A stretch of DNA of 39,356 nucleotides from SXOA01 sp051004015 (GTDB lineage Bacteria; Planctomycetota; Planctomycetia; Pirellulales; Pirellulaceae): positions 1 to 39,356 of the forward strand of contig JBPCKT010000099.1 in the NCBI GenBank assembly GCA_051004015.1. Direction: 5' to 3'. The notes under the pieces were generated by a model. The model worked only from the letters and a program-made list of their open reading frames with translations. It searched no databases and had not been told where the DNA came from. The first letter of the stretch is position 1. Every line of letters begins with the position of its first letter. A program made the translations under genes and the position numbers. Shown one piece after another: positions 1 through 8,907 of the stretch.

Positions 1-2
1 TA

Positions 3-170
3 TCAGCGTGGTTGCAGATGAAGGTTTCCAAGGCCGAGATTGCCCGGCGTTTAGGTCGGCATTCCAGCACGATCTTTCGTGAGCTGAAGCGAAACAGTGT
101 CCGGCGGTGCTATGGCAATCGGCCTTCATATGGTGCGATTGCGGCCCAGCAGATAAGGGTCGCTGACTGA
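3..170 (+). pseudogene. IS30-family transposase remnant (N-terminal HTH only)
   Basis: The frame open from the window edge to a TGA at 168-170 reads as the N-terminal helix-turn-helix of IS30-family transposases: AWLQMKVSKAEIARRLGRH, then STIFRELKRN, then a YGAIAAQQ stretch. In this family the segment binds the terminal inverted repeats and is followed by a DDE catalytic domain of about 250 residues. Here the frame stops after about 50 residues, so the catalytic domain is missing. The last 45 bases overlap, antisense, the end of the neighbouring minus-strand gene. The upstream part lies outside the window. I read this as a decayed insertion-sequence fragment. The family call rests on motif resemblance alone. 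Confidence 0.6.
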
Positions 171-1448
171 GGGGGTCCAGCCTTGGGCCTTGAGATTCGC
201 GGTGAGCTCGGCACAGACGGACTTCACATCCGACTTGCTCTTGAAATCGAGGTGCTCGACCAGCTTCTTATATTCGAAGTCGGCTGCATCCTTGGTGAGA
301 GCCAGGTCCTTGACGTTGAGCTGGTCGGCTGCCGGTTGAGGCTCCGGTTTCGGTTCGGGCTTGGCGGCCGTTGGTTTATCGGTTGGCCTGATCGCTGGCT
401 TCTTGGGTGCCGGCTGGTCGGGAGCGCTTTCGGTGGGGTTCTTCGATTCAGCGGGCTGAAACTCCGCGGGAATCTCTCCCAGCGGGACGACGAACTTGAT
501 CTTGACCTCCCAGGTTTCGCCGAAGGTTTCCACCTGGCCATCGGTGGCCAATTCCCCCTCGACTTTTCCGTCCGCGAATTTGAAGTTGTTCGTCTTGATA
601 TTGCCAATCGAGCTAAACCCCTGCTTCTCATGCGCGCTGTGAACCACCTGGCAGCCGAAGATGTCGCCTCCTTCGTGGAGCGAGATGATGATCGCGCTGC
701 CGAAGTCGCCGAACGACGCCTTGAAGTCCGGTTTCTTGTCCTTGGAATGATCCTTCTCCGTGAACACCAGCACGAAGCTCGGCTCATCGCCAAAGGGCTC
801 GCGCCAATGAGCCGAGACATGGGCCAGCTTGGCCTCCTTGCCATTCCCCTTGAAGTCGCCCGCCACCGTCGGCTTCACGTTGGCGGCCGGGCCGGGCTTC
901 GTGGTGCTCTTGGCAGGGGGCGACTCGCCTGCGCCCACCAGCGCCACGTCAAAGCGGATGTCGAAGCCGGAGCCAAAGGCTCTCTTATCGCTGGGTTGAC
1001 TGGCTGTCCCGCTCACGCGGCCCCCTTCCCGCTTCAGTTCCCCCTTCGCCTTGCCCCGCGCCCTCCCCAGGGACGTGTTGCCGGCGGCGGCGCTCCAGTA
1101 GGCGAGCTCCCCCGCTTTGTTGAACTCCAGCTTGAGGTAGGGCCGTTTGAAACGACCGCCACCATCCTGCTTTTCCTCTTCCATCTCCTCCTTGAGCTGC
1201 TCGCTGGAAACCGCCTGACCGCTCAAGACCACGGCGGTGATTTCCTCATCGTCGATCGTCGTCGCATACGCCAGCGCGTGCGTGAACAGATAGCTCTTTT
1301 CATCGACCACCAGCTTCCCCTCCGCGGGTTTGCCGGCAGCCGGGGGAGCCGCGGTCTTCGTTGGCTTGGCGACCTCTTGAGCCGAGAGCGCCGCCCCGAC
1401 GCCAAAGACTGCCAGTGTTGCAAGCAAGTTTAGGACTCTATTCAACAT
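126..1448 (-). CDS. Secreted hypothetical protein with Pro/Lys-rich linkers, 3' end in IS remnant
   Basis: A 440-residue protein with a clear signal peptide (hydrophobic residues 5-22, cleavage near ALSAQE), so exported. Two low-complexity linkers rich in Pro, Ala and Lys (about residues 175-190 and 335-375) separate an N-terminal region, a central beta-rich region and a short C-terminal module. That module (about 378-430, containing EYKKLVEHLDFKS and ELTANLKAQGW) resembles a small domain repeated in planctomycete secreted proteins; no function is known to me. AAGGAG lies 7 bases upstream of the ATG. It is 24 bases downstream of the SMP-30 gene on the same strand, so probably co-transcribed. 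The last 14 codons overlap the IS30 remnant antisense, suggesting the original C-terminus was replaced. Confidence 0.8.
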   Translation of the reverse strand: MLNRVLNLLATLAVFGVGAALSAQEVAKPTKTAAPPAAGKPAEGKLVVDEKSYLFTHALAYATTIDDEEITAVVLSGQAVSSEQLKEEMEEEKQDGGGRFKRPYLKLEFNKAGELAYWSAAAGNTSLGRARGKAKGELKREGGRVSGTASQPSDKRAFGSGFDIRFDVALVGAGESPPAKSTTKPGPAANVKPTVAGDFKGNGKEAKLAHVSAHWREPFGDEPSFVLVFTEKDHSKDKKPDFKASFGDFGSAIIISLHEGGDIFGCQVVHSAHEKQGFSSIGNIKTNNFKFADGKVEGELATDGQVETFGETWEVKIKFVVPLGEIPAEFQPAESKNPTESAPDQPAPKKPAIRPTDKPTAAKPEPKPEPQPAADQLNVKDLALTKDAADFEYKKLVEHLDFKSKSDVKSVCAELTANLKAQGWTPSVSDPYLLGRNRTI

Positions 1449-1472
1449 GACGATTGCTCCTTGTGTGACGAG

Positions 1473-2528
1473 TTACTTCTTTCCCGGCAACTGATACCCT
1501 TCCCGATTCAGCTTGATGCGGTACAGCCCTTTACCGGCGGTGATGTAGAGAGTCTTGGCTTCCTTGCCCCGGCCGAAGCCGACGTTCGTGGGGACTTCGG
1601 TTTTGATGTAGGCGAGCTCTTTCCCTTCGGGGGAATAGACGCAGATGCCGGGGCGTTTTTCGGCGCGGACGGCGGCGTAGATGTTGCCGCCCTTGTCGCA
1701 GACGCAGCCGTCGGGGCCGTCGGCGGGGGCGTAATCGACGAGGGTCTTGCGGAATCTGGCAGTGCCGTCGGCCGCCAGGTCGTAGGCCATCAGGGCCATG
1801 TGTCCCTTGCGCAATGGCGTCGCGACCTTGTCCGGCTGGGTCGCTTCACCCTTGCTCAGCCGCTCGAAGCCGGTGGCTCCGTTGTCGTTGCTGACCAGGT
1901 AGAACGACTTCTGATCGGGCGAGACCGCCACGCCGTTGGGCTTGCCGCCGTCGGTGATAATGCGGCTGATCGTGCCGTCGGTGTCGATGCGATAGACCCC
2001 CATCACCGGCTGGTCGATGGGCTCGTGGCCGAGATAGCGGGGGTCGCTGAAATAGATGCGGCCCTTTTCGTCGATGGTGATGTCGTTGGGGGCGTTGAAG
2101 GGCCGGCCGTCGAACATGGCGGCAATGATGAAGCTCTTGCCGGTCTTCATATCAGTGCGGGTCACCCGCCGCCCGCCATAATCGGCCCCTTCCGCCACAA
2201 TCATGTTCCCAGCCGCGTCAAACTTGATGCCGTTTGACATCCCGCTGGGAGAGCGAAAAATGGTCGTCTTGCTCGTAGCTGGATCGAACTTCCAGATGTG
2301 CCCCGCCTCAATGGCTCCGTTCTCATCCTTCGAAATGTGCGAGAAAGTGATTTCGCTGAAGTACACCATGCCGTCCGGGGCAACCGTGCAACCTTCGGTC
2401 AGGCCGTGGGATTCGAACAGCGTCTCGACCTTGGCACCGTCGGGAACGATGGGGTCCTGGCCGAGAGTAGGGATGGTCAGGCAGAGTACAAGTAGCCCGG
2501 CGAGCGGAAAAAGGCAGGAGCGCAGCAT
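1473..2528 (-). CDS. Secreted SMP-30/gluconolactonase-like beta-propeller protein
   Basis: A 351-residue protein with an N-terminal signal peptide (hydrophobic residues 7-22). The rest matches the SMP-30/gluconolactonase/LRE six-bladed propeller family, whose members are metal-dependent lactonases or related hydrolases. Family landmarks are an acidic residue in LTEGCTVAPDG, NAPNDITIDEKGRIYFSDP in the middle, and DGPDGCVCDKGGNIYAA near residue 260, the last two carrying the Asn and Asp that normally bind the divalent metal. Length is usual for a secreted member. GGAGA lies 8 bases before the ATG. It is first in a likely two-gene unit with the downstream secreted protein. Substrate cannot be told; a sugar lactone is only the family default. 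Confidence 0.88.
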   Translation of the reverse strand: MLRSCLFPLAGLLVLCLTIPTLGQDPIVPDGAKVETLFESHGLTEGCTVAPDGMVYFSEITFSHISKDENGAIEAGHIWKFDPATSKTTIFRSPSGMSNGIKFDAAGNMIVAEGADYGGRRVTRTDMKTGKSFIIAAMFDGRPFNAPNDITIDEKGRIYFSDPRYLGHEPIDQPVMGVYRIDTDGTISRIITDGGKPNGVAVSPDQKSFYLVSNDNGATGFERLSKGEATQPDKVATPLRKGHMALMAYDLAADGTARFRKTLVDYAPADGPDGCVCDKGGNIYAAVRAEKRPGICVYSPEGKELAYIKTEVPTNVGFGRGKEAKTLYITAGKGLYRIKLNREGYQLPGKK

Positions 2529-2704
2529 GGTGAAGGTCTCCAGGGAGAGGTAAGCGGGATCAGAGCGTCAGCGACCATGATACTGTGAGCGAAAGGGGAG
2601 TTGTCAGTAGGCATTCAGGAATCGCTCCGCCCCATTTTTGATATCTGTTGAGCTGTCCGATCGGTGGATACACTTTGTGTTTGAGCCTTGAATCGGAAAC
2701 ACCT

Positions 2705-3847
2705 ATGCCGGTTCAGCCCAAGCCTGAATCGGTCGTTTTGGAGCGTGCGTCAGTGAGCCAACCGAATCTTCCCGAATCCGGACCTCCCGGCGGACAACTG
2801 CTGATTTATCAGGATGCCGGGGTCAATCTCCAGGTCCGTCTGGATGGTCAAACGGTATGGCTCACCCAGGCTGGTATGGCGGAACTGTTTCAGACCTCCA
2901 AACAAAACATCAGTCTGCATGTCCACAACATCTTGGAGGAAGGCGAGTTACAACACGACGCAGTTGTCAAGGAATACTTGACAACTGCCGCCGACGGTAA
3001 ACGATACCAAACACTTCACTACAATCTCGACGCCATCCTCGCCGTCGGCTATCGCGTCCGCTCCCCGCGGGGAACCCTCTTCCGGCAGTGGGCGACGGCT
3101 CGCTTGCGGGAGTTGTTGGTCAAGGGCTTTACGCTGGATGACGAGCGAATCAAAGCCGGTCGGACTCTCGGAGCCGACTATTTCGACGAGCTCCTCGCCC
3201 GCATCCGCGACATCCGTTCCAGCGAGCGGCTGTTCTACCAGAAAATCACCGACATCTACGCAACCAGCATCGACTACGACGCCAATGCGGAACTGACGCA
3301 GCTGTTCTTTCAGACTGTTCAGAACAAAATGCACTGGGCCGCACACGGACATACCGCGGCTGAGATCGTTCGTCAGCGGGCGGATGCGGCGCGTCCCAAC
3401 ATGGGGCTGACTACCTGGAAAAACGCCCCCATTGGCCCGGTGCGCAAAGGGGATGTTACGGTCGCCAAGAACTACCTCAGCGAACAGGAACTCAAATCGC
3501 TCAATTTGATCGTGAGCGCGTACCTGGACTTCGCGGAGCTGCAGGCCCGTTCACACCGGGTGATGCACATGGCGGACTGGGTCGACAAACTCGACGACTT
3601 CTTGCGGCTGAGCGATCAGGATATTCTGACGCATGCCGGAAAGATTTCCCACAAATTGGCCGAAGAGCACGCTCACGCGCAGTATGAGCAATATGAGCAG
3701 CAGCGACGAACGCTGGCAGATGCTGAAAGCGCCAGCGACTTTGACCAGGCGGTCAAACGCGTGACCGCAGAGACGCCAGCGAAACCCAAACCACCACGCC
3801 GCCGGAAAAAGCGGGCTGATGACGAAACTCCCGACGCAGATGGCTGA
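2705..3847 (+). CDS. RhuM-family protein
   Basis: Residues about 30-320 match the RhuM (virulence protein) family. There is an N-terminal winged-helix-like segment (VWLTQAGMAELFQTSKQNI), then HYNLDAILAVGYRVRS, then a long helical region with FYQKITDIYATSIDYD and QNKMHWAAHGHTAAEI. The family is widespread in accessory regions and near restriction or toxin loci; its biochemical role is unsettled. The C-terminus is a basic tail (KPPRRRKKR). The frame is open further upstream from a TTG at 2648, but 2705 is the first ATG and precedes the conserved part. It stands alone between a minus-strand SMP-30 unit and a minus-strand phosphatase, with no antitoxin-like partner. That isolation suggests horizontal acquisition, which is inference. 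Confidence 0.85.
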   Translation: MPVQPKPESVVLERASVSQPNLPESGPPGGQLLIYQDAGVNLQVRLDGQTVWLTQAGMAELFQTSKQNISLHVHNILEEGELQHDAVVKEYLTTAADGKRYQTLHYNLDAILAVGYRVRSPRGTLFRQWATARLRELLVKGFTLDDERIKAGRTLGADYFDELLARIRDIRSSERLFYQKITDIYATSIDYDANAELTQLFFQTVQNKMHWAAHGHTAAEIVRQRADAARPNMGLTTWKNAPIGPVRKGDVTVAKNYLSEQELKSLNLIVSAYLDFAELQARSHRVMHMADWVDKLDDFLRLSDQDILTHAGKISHKLAEEHAHAQYEQYEQQRRTLADAESASDFDQAVKRVTAETPAKPKPPRRRKKRADDETPDADG

Positions 3848-3853
3848 GACTGC

Positions 3854-4498
3854 CTAGTCCCAACTCTTTTCCAGTCCTTCCACCAGCTCGTACGGTTCGC
3901 CCGCCCTCTCCTGCCGCAGCACAATCGGCACCGCGTTGGGGATGCTGATCTTTACGACCTGCTCTTGGGTCAGCTTCAGCGCCTGGCCGATGATGCAGCG
4001 GATCGTATTGTAGTGAGAAACGACCAGAAGGTCCCCCTCCTCCTGCATCAGGCGGTTGATGAAGGGCCAGGCCCGTGCGGTCACCACGGCCAAAGTTTCG
4101 CCGCCGGGAGCACAGCGGTCGTAAGTGGTCATGAAATCGGCGTAGATCGGGTTGTCGCGAAAGTGCGGATACCTTGCAAATGCCTCCTCATCCGTCAGAC
4201 CCTCGAACTCACCGTGCGAGCGCTCCATCAATTCAGGGCTATGCGGCAACTCCAAAATTCTGTCACTTAACTCCGCGAGAATGAGTGACAGGGTTTCGTG
4301 TGCCCTCTGCAAGGGGGAGGTCACGGCCCGCCCCAGCCGCAAATACTCCAGGTTTTTCAGATTTTCCCCCGCATCCCTGGCCTGCCCCCGCCCGAAATCG
4401 GTAAGGTGCGTATCAATTTGTCCGCAATAGACTCGCTTTTCTTTATTGACAACGTTAAGCTGAGATTCGCCATGACGGACCAAAACAAGGTGTTGCAT
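3854..4498 (-). CDS. Histidine phosphatase family protein (phosphoglycerate-mutase-like)
   Basis: A 214-residue cytosolic protein of the histidine phosphatase superfamily. The catalytic RHG motif is in LVLVRHGES (His9 is the expected phospho-acceptor); TSPLQRAHET supplies the conserved Arg, and VVSHYNTIR near residue 160 the second catalytic His. Length and motif order fit the GpmB/CobC/PhoE-like branch, which includes alpha-ribazole phosphatases and broad-specificity phosphatases, so the substrate is open. No signal peptide. The ATG has no Shine-Dalgarno sequence, but a perfect TATAAT ends six bases before it, so the transcript may be leaderless. It converges on the RhuM gene with six bases between the stops. 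Confidence 0.88.
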   Translation of the reverse strand: MQHLVLVRHGESQLNVVNKEKRVYCGQIDTHLTDFGRGQARDAGENLKNLEYLRLGRAVTSPLQRAHETLSLILAELSDRILELPHSPELMERSHGEFEGLTDEEAFARYPHFRDNPIYADFMTTYDRCAPGGETLAVVTARAWPFINRLMQEEGDLLVVSHYNTIRCIIGQALKLTQEQVVKISIPNAVPIVLRQERAGEPYELVEGLEKSWD

Positions 4499-4504
4499 GG
4501 CCGC

Positions 4505-4510
4505 ATTATA
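4505..4510 (-). promoter_or_regulatory. Perfect -10 box immediately upstream of the histidine phosphatase start
   Basis: On the minus strand TATAAT is followed by GCGGCC and then the ATG at 4498. Transcription starting about seven bases past the box would begin at or next to the start codon. No convincing -35 hexamer is seen at 16-18 bases and there is no ribosome-binding site. Confidence 0.45.
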
Positions 4511-4735
4511 TCAACACTTGGGGGCACGCCCACGATTCTCGTGGCAGTGCCGGGACGATTGCCCGAGGCAAGCGCGCCGTACAGAGCGATGCGTTTTGGC
4601 TGTGGGTGATCGAGCGAATTAACGGACCAGCGGGGAGGCGCGTCGGCAGTTCTGCCGGCGTAAACGTGCCGCGCACACGCTTTCGCGTGGGCAGGGTTGT
4701 CCGGCTAATTCGCATGGGTGGCGTGGAGAGACGGG

Positions 4736-6568
4736 ATGAATTATTTCCGGCAAGCGCTGGTCGTATTATCCTGCGCGGCGGCAATTCTTGGCAGCCAAAT
4801 TCACGCCGGCGAAGCTGACCCGCGACCAAATGTCATCCTGATCATGCTCGATGACTTGGGCTGGGCGGACCTGAGCTGCTACGGCAGCCGGTATCACAAG
4901 TCGCCGCATATCGACCGCCTGGCCGCGGAGGGAATGCGGTTCACGCAGGCCTATGCAGCCGCGCCAGTCTGCTCTCCCACGCGAGCGGCCCTGATGACCG
5001 GCAAGTGGCCGGCCCGCCTGCACGTGACCGACTGGCTCCCCGGCAGCCCATTTGATGAGCCCTGCCACCGGCTGGCCAAACCGAAATCAGAAAAACAATT
5101 GCCGCTGGCGGAAGTGACCTTGGCGGAGCGCCTTCAAGCGGCCGGATACGCCACGGGTCACGTCGGCAAATGGCACCTGGGAGGCCGAGGCTTCGGGCCG
5201 CGGAACCAGGGCTTTGATCTGAATGTCGGCGGGGATGAGAAGGGAACGCCAAAAAAGTACTTTGCCCCGTTCTGCGAAAAGACCGGCGATGTGCCCAGCC
5301 TCGATTGGGCCCCCCCCGGCTCCTACCTCACGGACATTTTCAATGAGGCCGCCATTCGCTTCATCCGCGAGCATCGCGAGCAGCCCTTTTTTTTGTATCT
5401 GCCCCACTTCGCGGTCCACACGCCGCTCCACGCCAAGCCGCGAATCGTTTCCAAGTACAAGCTCGGTGAAAAGCGGCCCGGACAGCAAGCCAACCCCATT
5501 TACGCCGCCATGATCGAGAGCGTCGACGACGGCATCGGGAAAATCGTGAAGGAGCTGGAAAAGCTGCAGCTCACCGAAAGGACCATTGTCATCTTCACCT
5601 CCGACAACGGCGGCGTGGCGACGGCGGACTGGCCCTTCACACCGCCGACAGTCAACGGTTCGCTCCGCGAAGGCAAAGGCCATCTCTACGAAGGGGGCAT
5701 TCGAGTTCCTCTCCTTGTCCGCTGGCCGGGAAAAACTCCGGCGGGTTCTGTCTGCGAGACCCCCGTGACTACCGTGGATTTTTTGCCGACGATTCTGGAA
5801 CTGTGCGGAGTCGACGCGACTCAACAGAAAGAGGAAACCGCCACGCTCGACGGCCTCTCGCTGATCCCGCTTCTCCAGCAGAGCGGCGGCTTGGCCCGCG
5901 AAGCCATGTACTGGCACTATCCGCACTATTCACCGCAGCACGGCCGGCCGTGCGGAGCAATCCGGGCGGGGGATTTCAAGTTGATATCGTTCTACGAGGA
6001 CAATCGGCGCGAGCTCTACAACTTGAAGGATGATCCAGGGGAGACGACGAATCTGGCGGACCAAGAGAAGGACATGGTCAGCGAGCTTGGGACAAAGCTG
6101 TCGGCGTGGCGCAGGTCCGTCGGGGCCCAGATGATGCACCCCAATCCCTTCTACCGTCCCAATCCGCAGCAGATGGATGGCATCGTTTCGATGCATGCCC
6201 GAACGGCCGACATCCATGGTTCGCTGCTCCGCTTTGAGTCGCCCCCCCATCGGGATTCGCTGAGCTGTTGGACGAGAGTGGAGGACTGGCCCAGTTTCGA
6301 ATTCGAACTGAGCAAGACCGGCAAATTCGATGTGGAATTGTTGTACTGCTGCCACCAGGAAGACTCGGGGAGCAAGGTGGAGATCACGGTCGACAGCCAC
6401 AAGCTCTCGCAGATCGTGCAAGAGACCGGCGAGAAGTTCGAGCCCCGCGTGATCGGCAGTGTCGAGCTGGGGCGAACCGGCCGCCACCGCCTGTCCATCA
6501 AGCCGCAGGCCAAACCGGGCAAATTGGTGATGGACCTACGGCGCGTGCGTCTGTTGCCGCTCCCGTAG
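4736..6568 (+). CDS. Secreted type I (FGly) sulfatase with C-terminal beta-sandwich
   Basis: A 610-residue arylsulfatase-family enzyme expected to hydrolyse sulfate esters. A signal peptide spans about residues 6-24. The metal-binding start motif VILIMLDDLGWADLSC follows, then the FGly signature CSPTRAALMTGKW near residue 79, whose Cys must be converted to formylglycine. GHVGKWHLG and FTSDNGG complete the active site. After the sulfatase domain (to about 460) there is an extra beta-rich domain (about 500-605) resembling C-terminal sandwich modules of planctomycete fucosidases and sulfatases. GGAG lies upstream of the chosen ATG; a GTG six codons earlier is possible. Sulfated marine or plant polysaccharides are typical substrates in this phylum, but no polysaccharide-utilisation partners are adjacent. 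Confidence 0.92.
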   Translation: MNYFRQALVVLSCAAAILGSQIHAGEADPRPNVILIMLDDLGWADLSCYGSRYHKSPHIDRLAAEGMRFTQAYAAAPVCSPTRAALMTGKWPARLHVTDWLPGSPFDEPCHRLAKPKSEKQLPLAEVTLAERLQAAGYATGHVGKWHLGGRGFGPRNQGFDLNVGGDEKGTPKKYFAPFCEKTGDVPSLDWAPPGSYLTDIFNEAAIRFIREHREQPFFLYLPHFAVHTPLHAKPRIVSKYKLGEKRPGQQANPIYAAMIESVDDGIGKIVKELEKLQLTERTIVIFTSDNGGVATADWPFTPPTVNGSLREGKGHLYEGGIRVPLLVRWPGKTPAGSVCETPVTTVDFLPTILELCGVDATQQKEETATLDGLSLIPLLQQSGGLAREAMYWHYPHYSPQHGRPCGAIRAGDFKLISFYEDNRRELYNLKDDPGETTNLADQEKDMVSELGTKLSAWRRSVGAQMMHPNPFYRPNPQQMDGIVSMHARTADIHGSLLRFESPPHRDSLSCWTRVEDWPSFEFELSKTGKFDVELLYCCHQEDSGSKVEITVDSHKLSQIVQETGEKFEPRVIGSVELGRTGRHRLSIKPQAKPGKLVMDLRRVRLLPLP

Positions 6569-6583
6569 TCAGATCGTCGCGAC

Positions 6584-7324
6584 CTAGAACTCCACTTCCA
6601 TCAAATCCCGCGCTAGGACGGTGTCGGAGGATAGCGCGCGAGTTGTTTTCAGACCCAGGGGGTCATCGCCGCCGGCCAACGGGTCGATATGCGTCAACAC
6701 CAGGCGGCGGACAGCGGCGGCTTTGGCCAGCTTGAGCACGCTGGACAGGCAGCTATGGCCGGTCTTCACGGCCCACTCCTCGCTGCCGTCGGGAAAGTTG
6801 CATTCGTGGACGAGCAGGTCCACGCCGCGGATGTGCGGGATGTACGCCGCATCCTCGGCGGCCGTCGTGTCGGTGATGTAAGCCATGCTTCGCCCCGGCC
6901 AGTCCAGCCGAAAGCCGACCGAGCCGCCGGGGTGAGCCAGCGGAAAATGCATGAGCTGGCCGCCGCCGGACAGCGAAACCGGCCCGGCTAACGGACAAGC
7001 CGTGAATGGCAGTTGGGCGGGGAAGAGCTCCTCCGCGAGCAAGTGCGTTTGAATCGCCGCCAGCTTTGCCGCCTCCGCATGGAGCGTGACTCGCTCCATC
7101 GATTTCCCGTGGCAAGTATCGAACAGGAACGAGACACCCCAGACATGGTCCAGGTGGGCGTGGCTCAGGAAGATGTCGAGCGTGCTGGTCGCCAGCCGGT
7201 CCCGCACCCGGAACATCCCCGAGCCGGCATCCAGCACCACGCCCACCTCCGGCAGCATCAGGCACGACGTATGCCGCGACTCGCTGGGATGATAGCCGGC
7301 GGTGCCGAGGAAGACGAGTTTCAT
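6584..7324 (-). CDS. MBL-fold metallohydrolase (RNase Z-like)
   Basis: A 246-residue cytosolic metallo-beta-lactamase-fold protein. The metal motif HxHxDH is in FLSHAHLDHVWG (His55, His57, Asp59, His60). Further ligands are likely in the ITDT segment, in HSCLS after VKTG, and in VLTHIDP near the C-terminus. The order and the opening MKLVFLGTAG resemble the RNase Z/PqqB/phosphodiesterase branch, but the long flexible arm of tRNA-processing RNase Z is not evident, so I do not call it rnz. It begins 18 bases after the selA stop with no obvious ribosome-binding site, so it is probably co-transcribed with selA. Confidence 0.85.
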   Translation of the reverse strand: MKLVFLGTAGYHPSESRHTSCLMLPEVGVVLDAGSGMFRVRDRLATSTLDIFLSHAHLDHVWGVSFLFDTCHGKSMERVTLHAEAAKLAAIQTHLLAEELFPAQLPFTACPLAGPVSLSGGGQLMHFPLAHPGGSVGFRLDWPGRSMAYITDTTAAEDAAYIPHIRGVDLLVHECNFPDGSEEWAVKTGHSCLSSVLKLAKAAAVRRLVLTHIDPLAGGDDPLGLKTTRALSSDTVLARDLMEVEF

Positions 7325-7342
7325 GGAGTTGGGGTGGCTAAG

Positions 7343-8773
7343 CTAAATCGTGGCGAGCGATTCCGGCATCGCTGTCATTGCGGCCGGCTTTGAAAACGCT
7401 GTCAAGGCATCCACCAGCAGCATGTCCTGCCCCGGCAGCACGCCCCGCAGGTCGAGCAGCAGCCGGTCGTTCTTGATGCGGCCCATCACGGCGGGGATGC
7501 CGATCCGCAGGGCGGCGGCCAGAGCGTTGACGTTACCTTTGGACGGAGTCAGGGCTACGCACCAGGTCGGAATTTCCTGTGTGGGCACACTGCCGCCGCC
7601 GAGATAGGCATGGTCCTGCACCGGCTCTGCCGCGGCGATGCCGCTTGTGGCGGCGAGCTGCGGGGCGAGCCGCTCGGCCCGGTTCTTCAGGTTTTCCAGC
7701 GGCGTCGCGAGCAGCGACAACAGCGGAACACGGCGCTCGGCAACGTCGGGATCCTGATAGAGCCCGAGCGTGGCGGCGAGGGCGGAGAGCGTGAGCTTGT
7801 CGACGCGGAAGGCTCGCATCAGCGAGTGCTTCATGATTTTCGCAATGAGGGCCGACTTGCCGACAATGATGCCGCACTGCGGACCGCCCAAAAGCTTGTC
7901 GCCGCTGAACAGAACCAGGTCCGCGCCGGCTTTGATGCTGTCGCCAGCGACCGGCTCGCCTTGAATCCCATACTTCCGCAAATCGATGAGCGCCCCGGAG
8001 CCGATGTCGTCGATGACCGGCACGTTGTGTTTGCGGCCGACGGCGATGAGCTCGTGGAGCTGCGGCGACTCGGTGAAGCCGACCACGACGTAGTTGCTGG
8101 TATGGACGTGGAGCAGAGCGCCGGTCAGGCTGTTCACCGCTGCCGAGTAATCCGCGGCCCGTGTTTTATTAGTCGTTCCAACCTCTCGCAAAAACGCCCC
8201 GCTCGCTGTCATCACCTCCGGCAGCCGATAACTGCCGCCGATTTCGATCAGCTCGCCGCGGCTGACAATGACTTCCTTTCCTGTCGCCACGGCAGCCAGC
8301 GTGATGAGCGTGGCCGCGGCGTTATTGTTGACGACCGTGGCCGCTTCCGCCCCGGTCAACTTCGTCAGCAGACGCTCGACGGCGACGACGCGTTGCGAGC
8401 GCTCGCCGGTGGCCAGGTCGATTTCCAAACTCGCATAACCGCCGGCTACTTCGCTCATCGCGGCAATCGCCTCATCCGCCAGCGGTGCTCGTCCCAGGCC
8501 GGTATGTAGCAGGACGCCCGTGGCGTTGATCACCGGCCGCAGGCTCAGCTTCTGCTCCGCCGTAATCCAGCTTGCGATTCGCTCCGCCAGTTCCCCAGGC
8601 GCTGGAATATTCATCGCTGCCGCGGAGGACTGCACGTTGGTCCGCAGGTTATCGAGAAAGCTCCGCACGCCGCCTACGACCACGTTGTGGCTGGCTGTAT
8701 GCACCAGCGACTTGAGCGGCGGGTATTCCAACAGCTCGTTGACGGACGGAATGTTGCGGAGCATGTCTTTCAT
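7343..8773 (-). CDS. selA: L-seryl-tRNA(Sec) selenium transferase
   Basis: SelA converts seryl-tRNA(Sec) to selenocysteinyl-tRNA(Sec) with selenophosphate and PLP. The N-terminus MLRNIPSVNELLE is family-typical, followed by INATGVLLHTGLGRAPL and the PLP lysine in LFSGDKLLGGPQCGI (Lys at about residue 294, close to that of E. coli SelA). Length of 476 residues is normal. The frame extends further upstream, but the ATG at 8773 has AAGGAAGG just before it and starts at the conserved N-terminus; an ATG three codons later is also possible. The MBL-fold gene follows. The gene implies that this organism makes selenoproteins; selB, selC and selD are not seen in the window. Confidence 0.95.
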   Translation of the reverse strand: MKDMLRNIPSVNELLEYPPLKSLVHTASHNVVVGGVRSFLDNLRTNVQSSAAAMNIPAPGELAERIASWITAEQKLSLRPVINATGVLLHTGLGRAPLADEAIAAMSEVAGGYASLEIDLATGERSQRVVAVERLLTKLTGAEAATVVNNNAAATLITLAAVATGKEVIVSRGELIEIGGSYRLPEVMTASGAFLREVGTTNKTRAADYSAAVNSLTGALLHVHTSNYVVVGFTESPQLHELIAVGRKHNVPVIDDIGSGALIDLRKYGIQGEPVAGDSIKAGADLVLFSGDKLLGGPQCGIIVGKSALIAKIMKHSLMRAFRVDKLTLSALAATLGLYQDPDVAERRVPLLSLLATPLENLKNRAERLAPQLAATSGIAAAEPVQDHAYLGGGSVPTQEIPTWCVALTPSKGNVNALAAALRIGIPAVMGRIKNDRLLLDLRGVLPGQDMLLVDALTAFSKPAAMTAMPESLATI

Positions 8774-8907
8774 CGGCCTTCCTTGAGAGTTCGGTGCACC
8801 CGCAATCCTAACCCGAAGCGTGCGAGAAGGAAACGCATACTGGCCCCATCCGGCGGGCAAGTGTAAAACATCGGCCAGAGATTTCCCCCTTCAGCCGCGA
8901 GCTTTCC

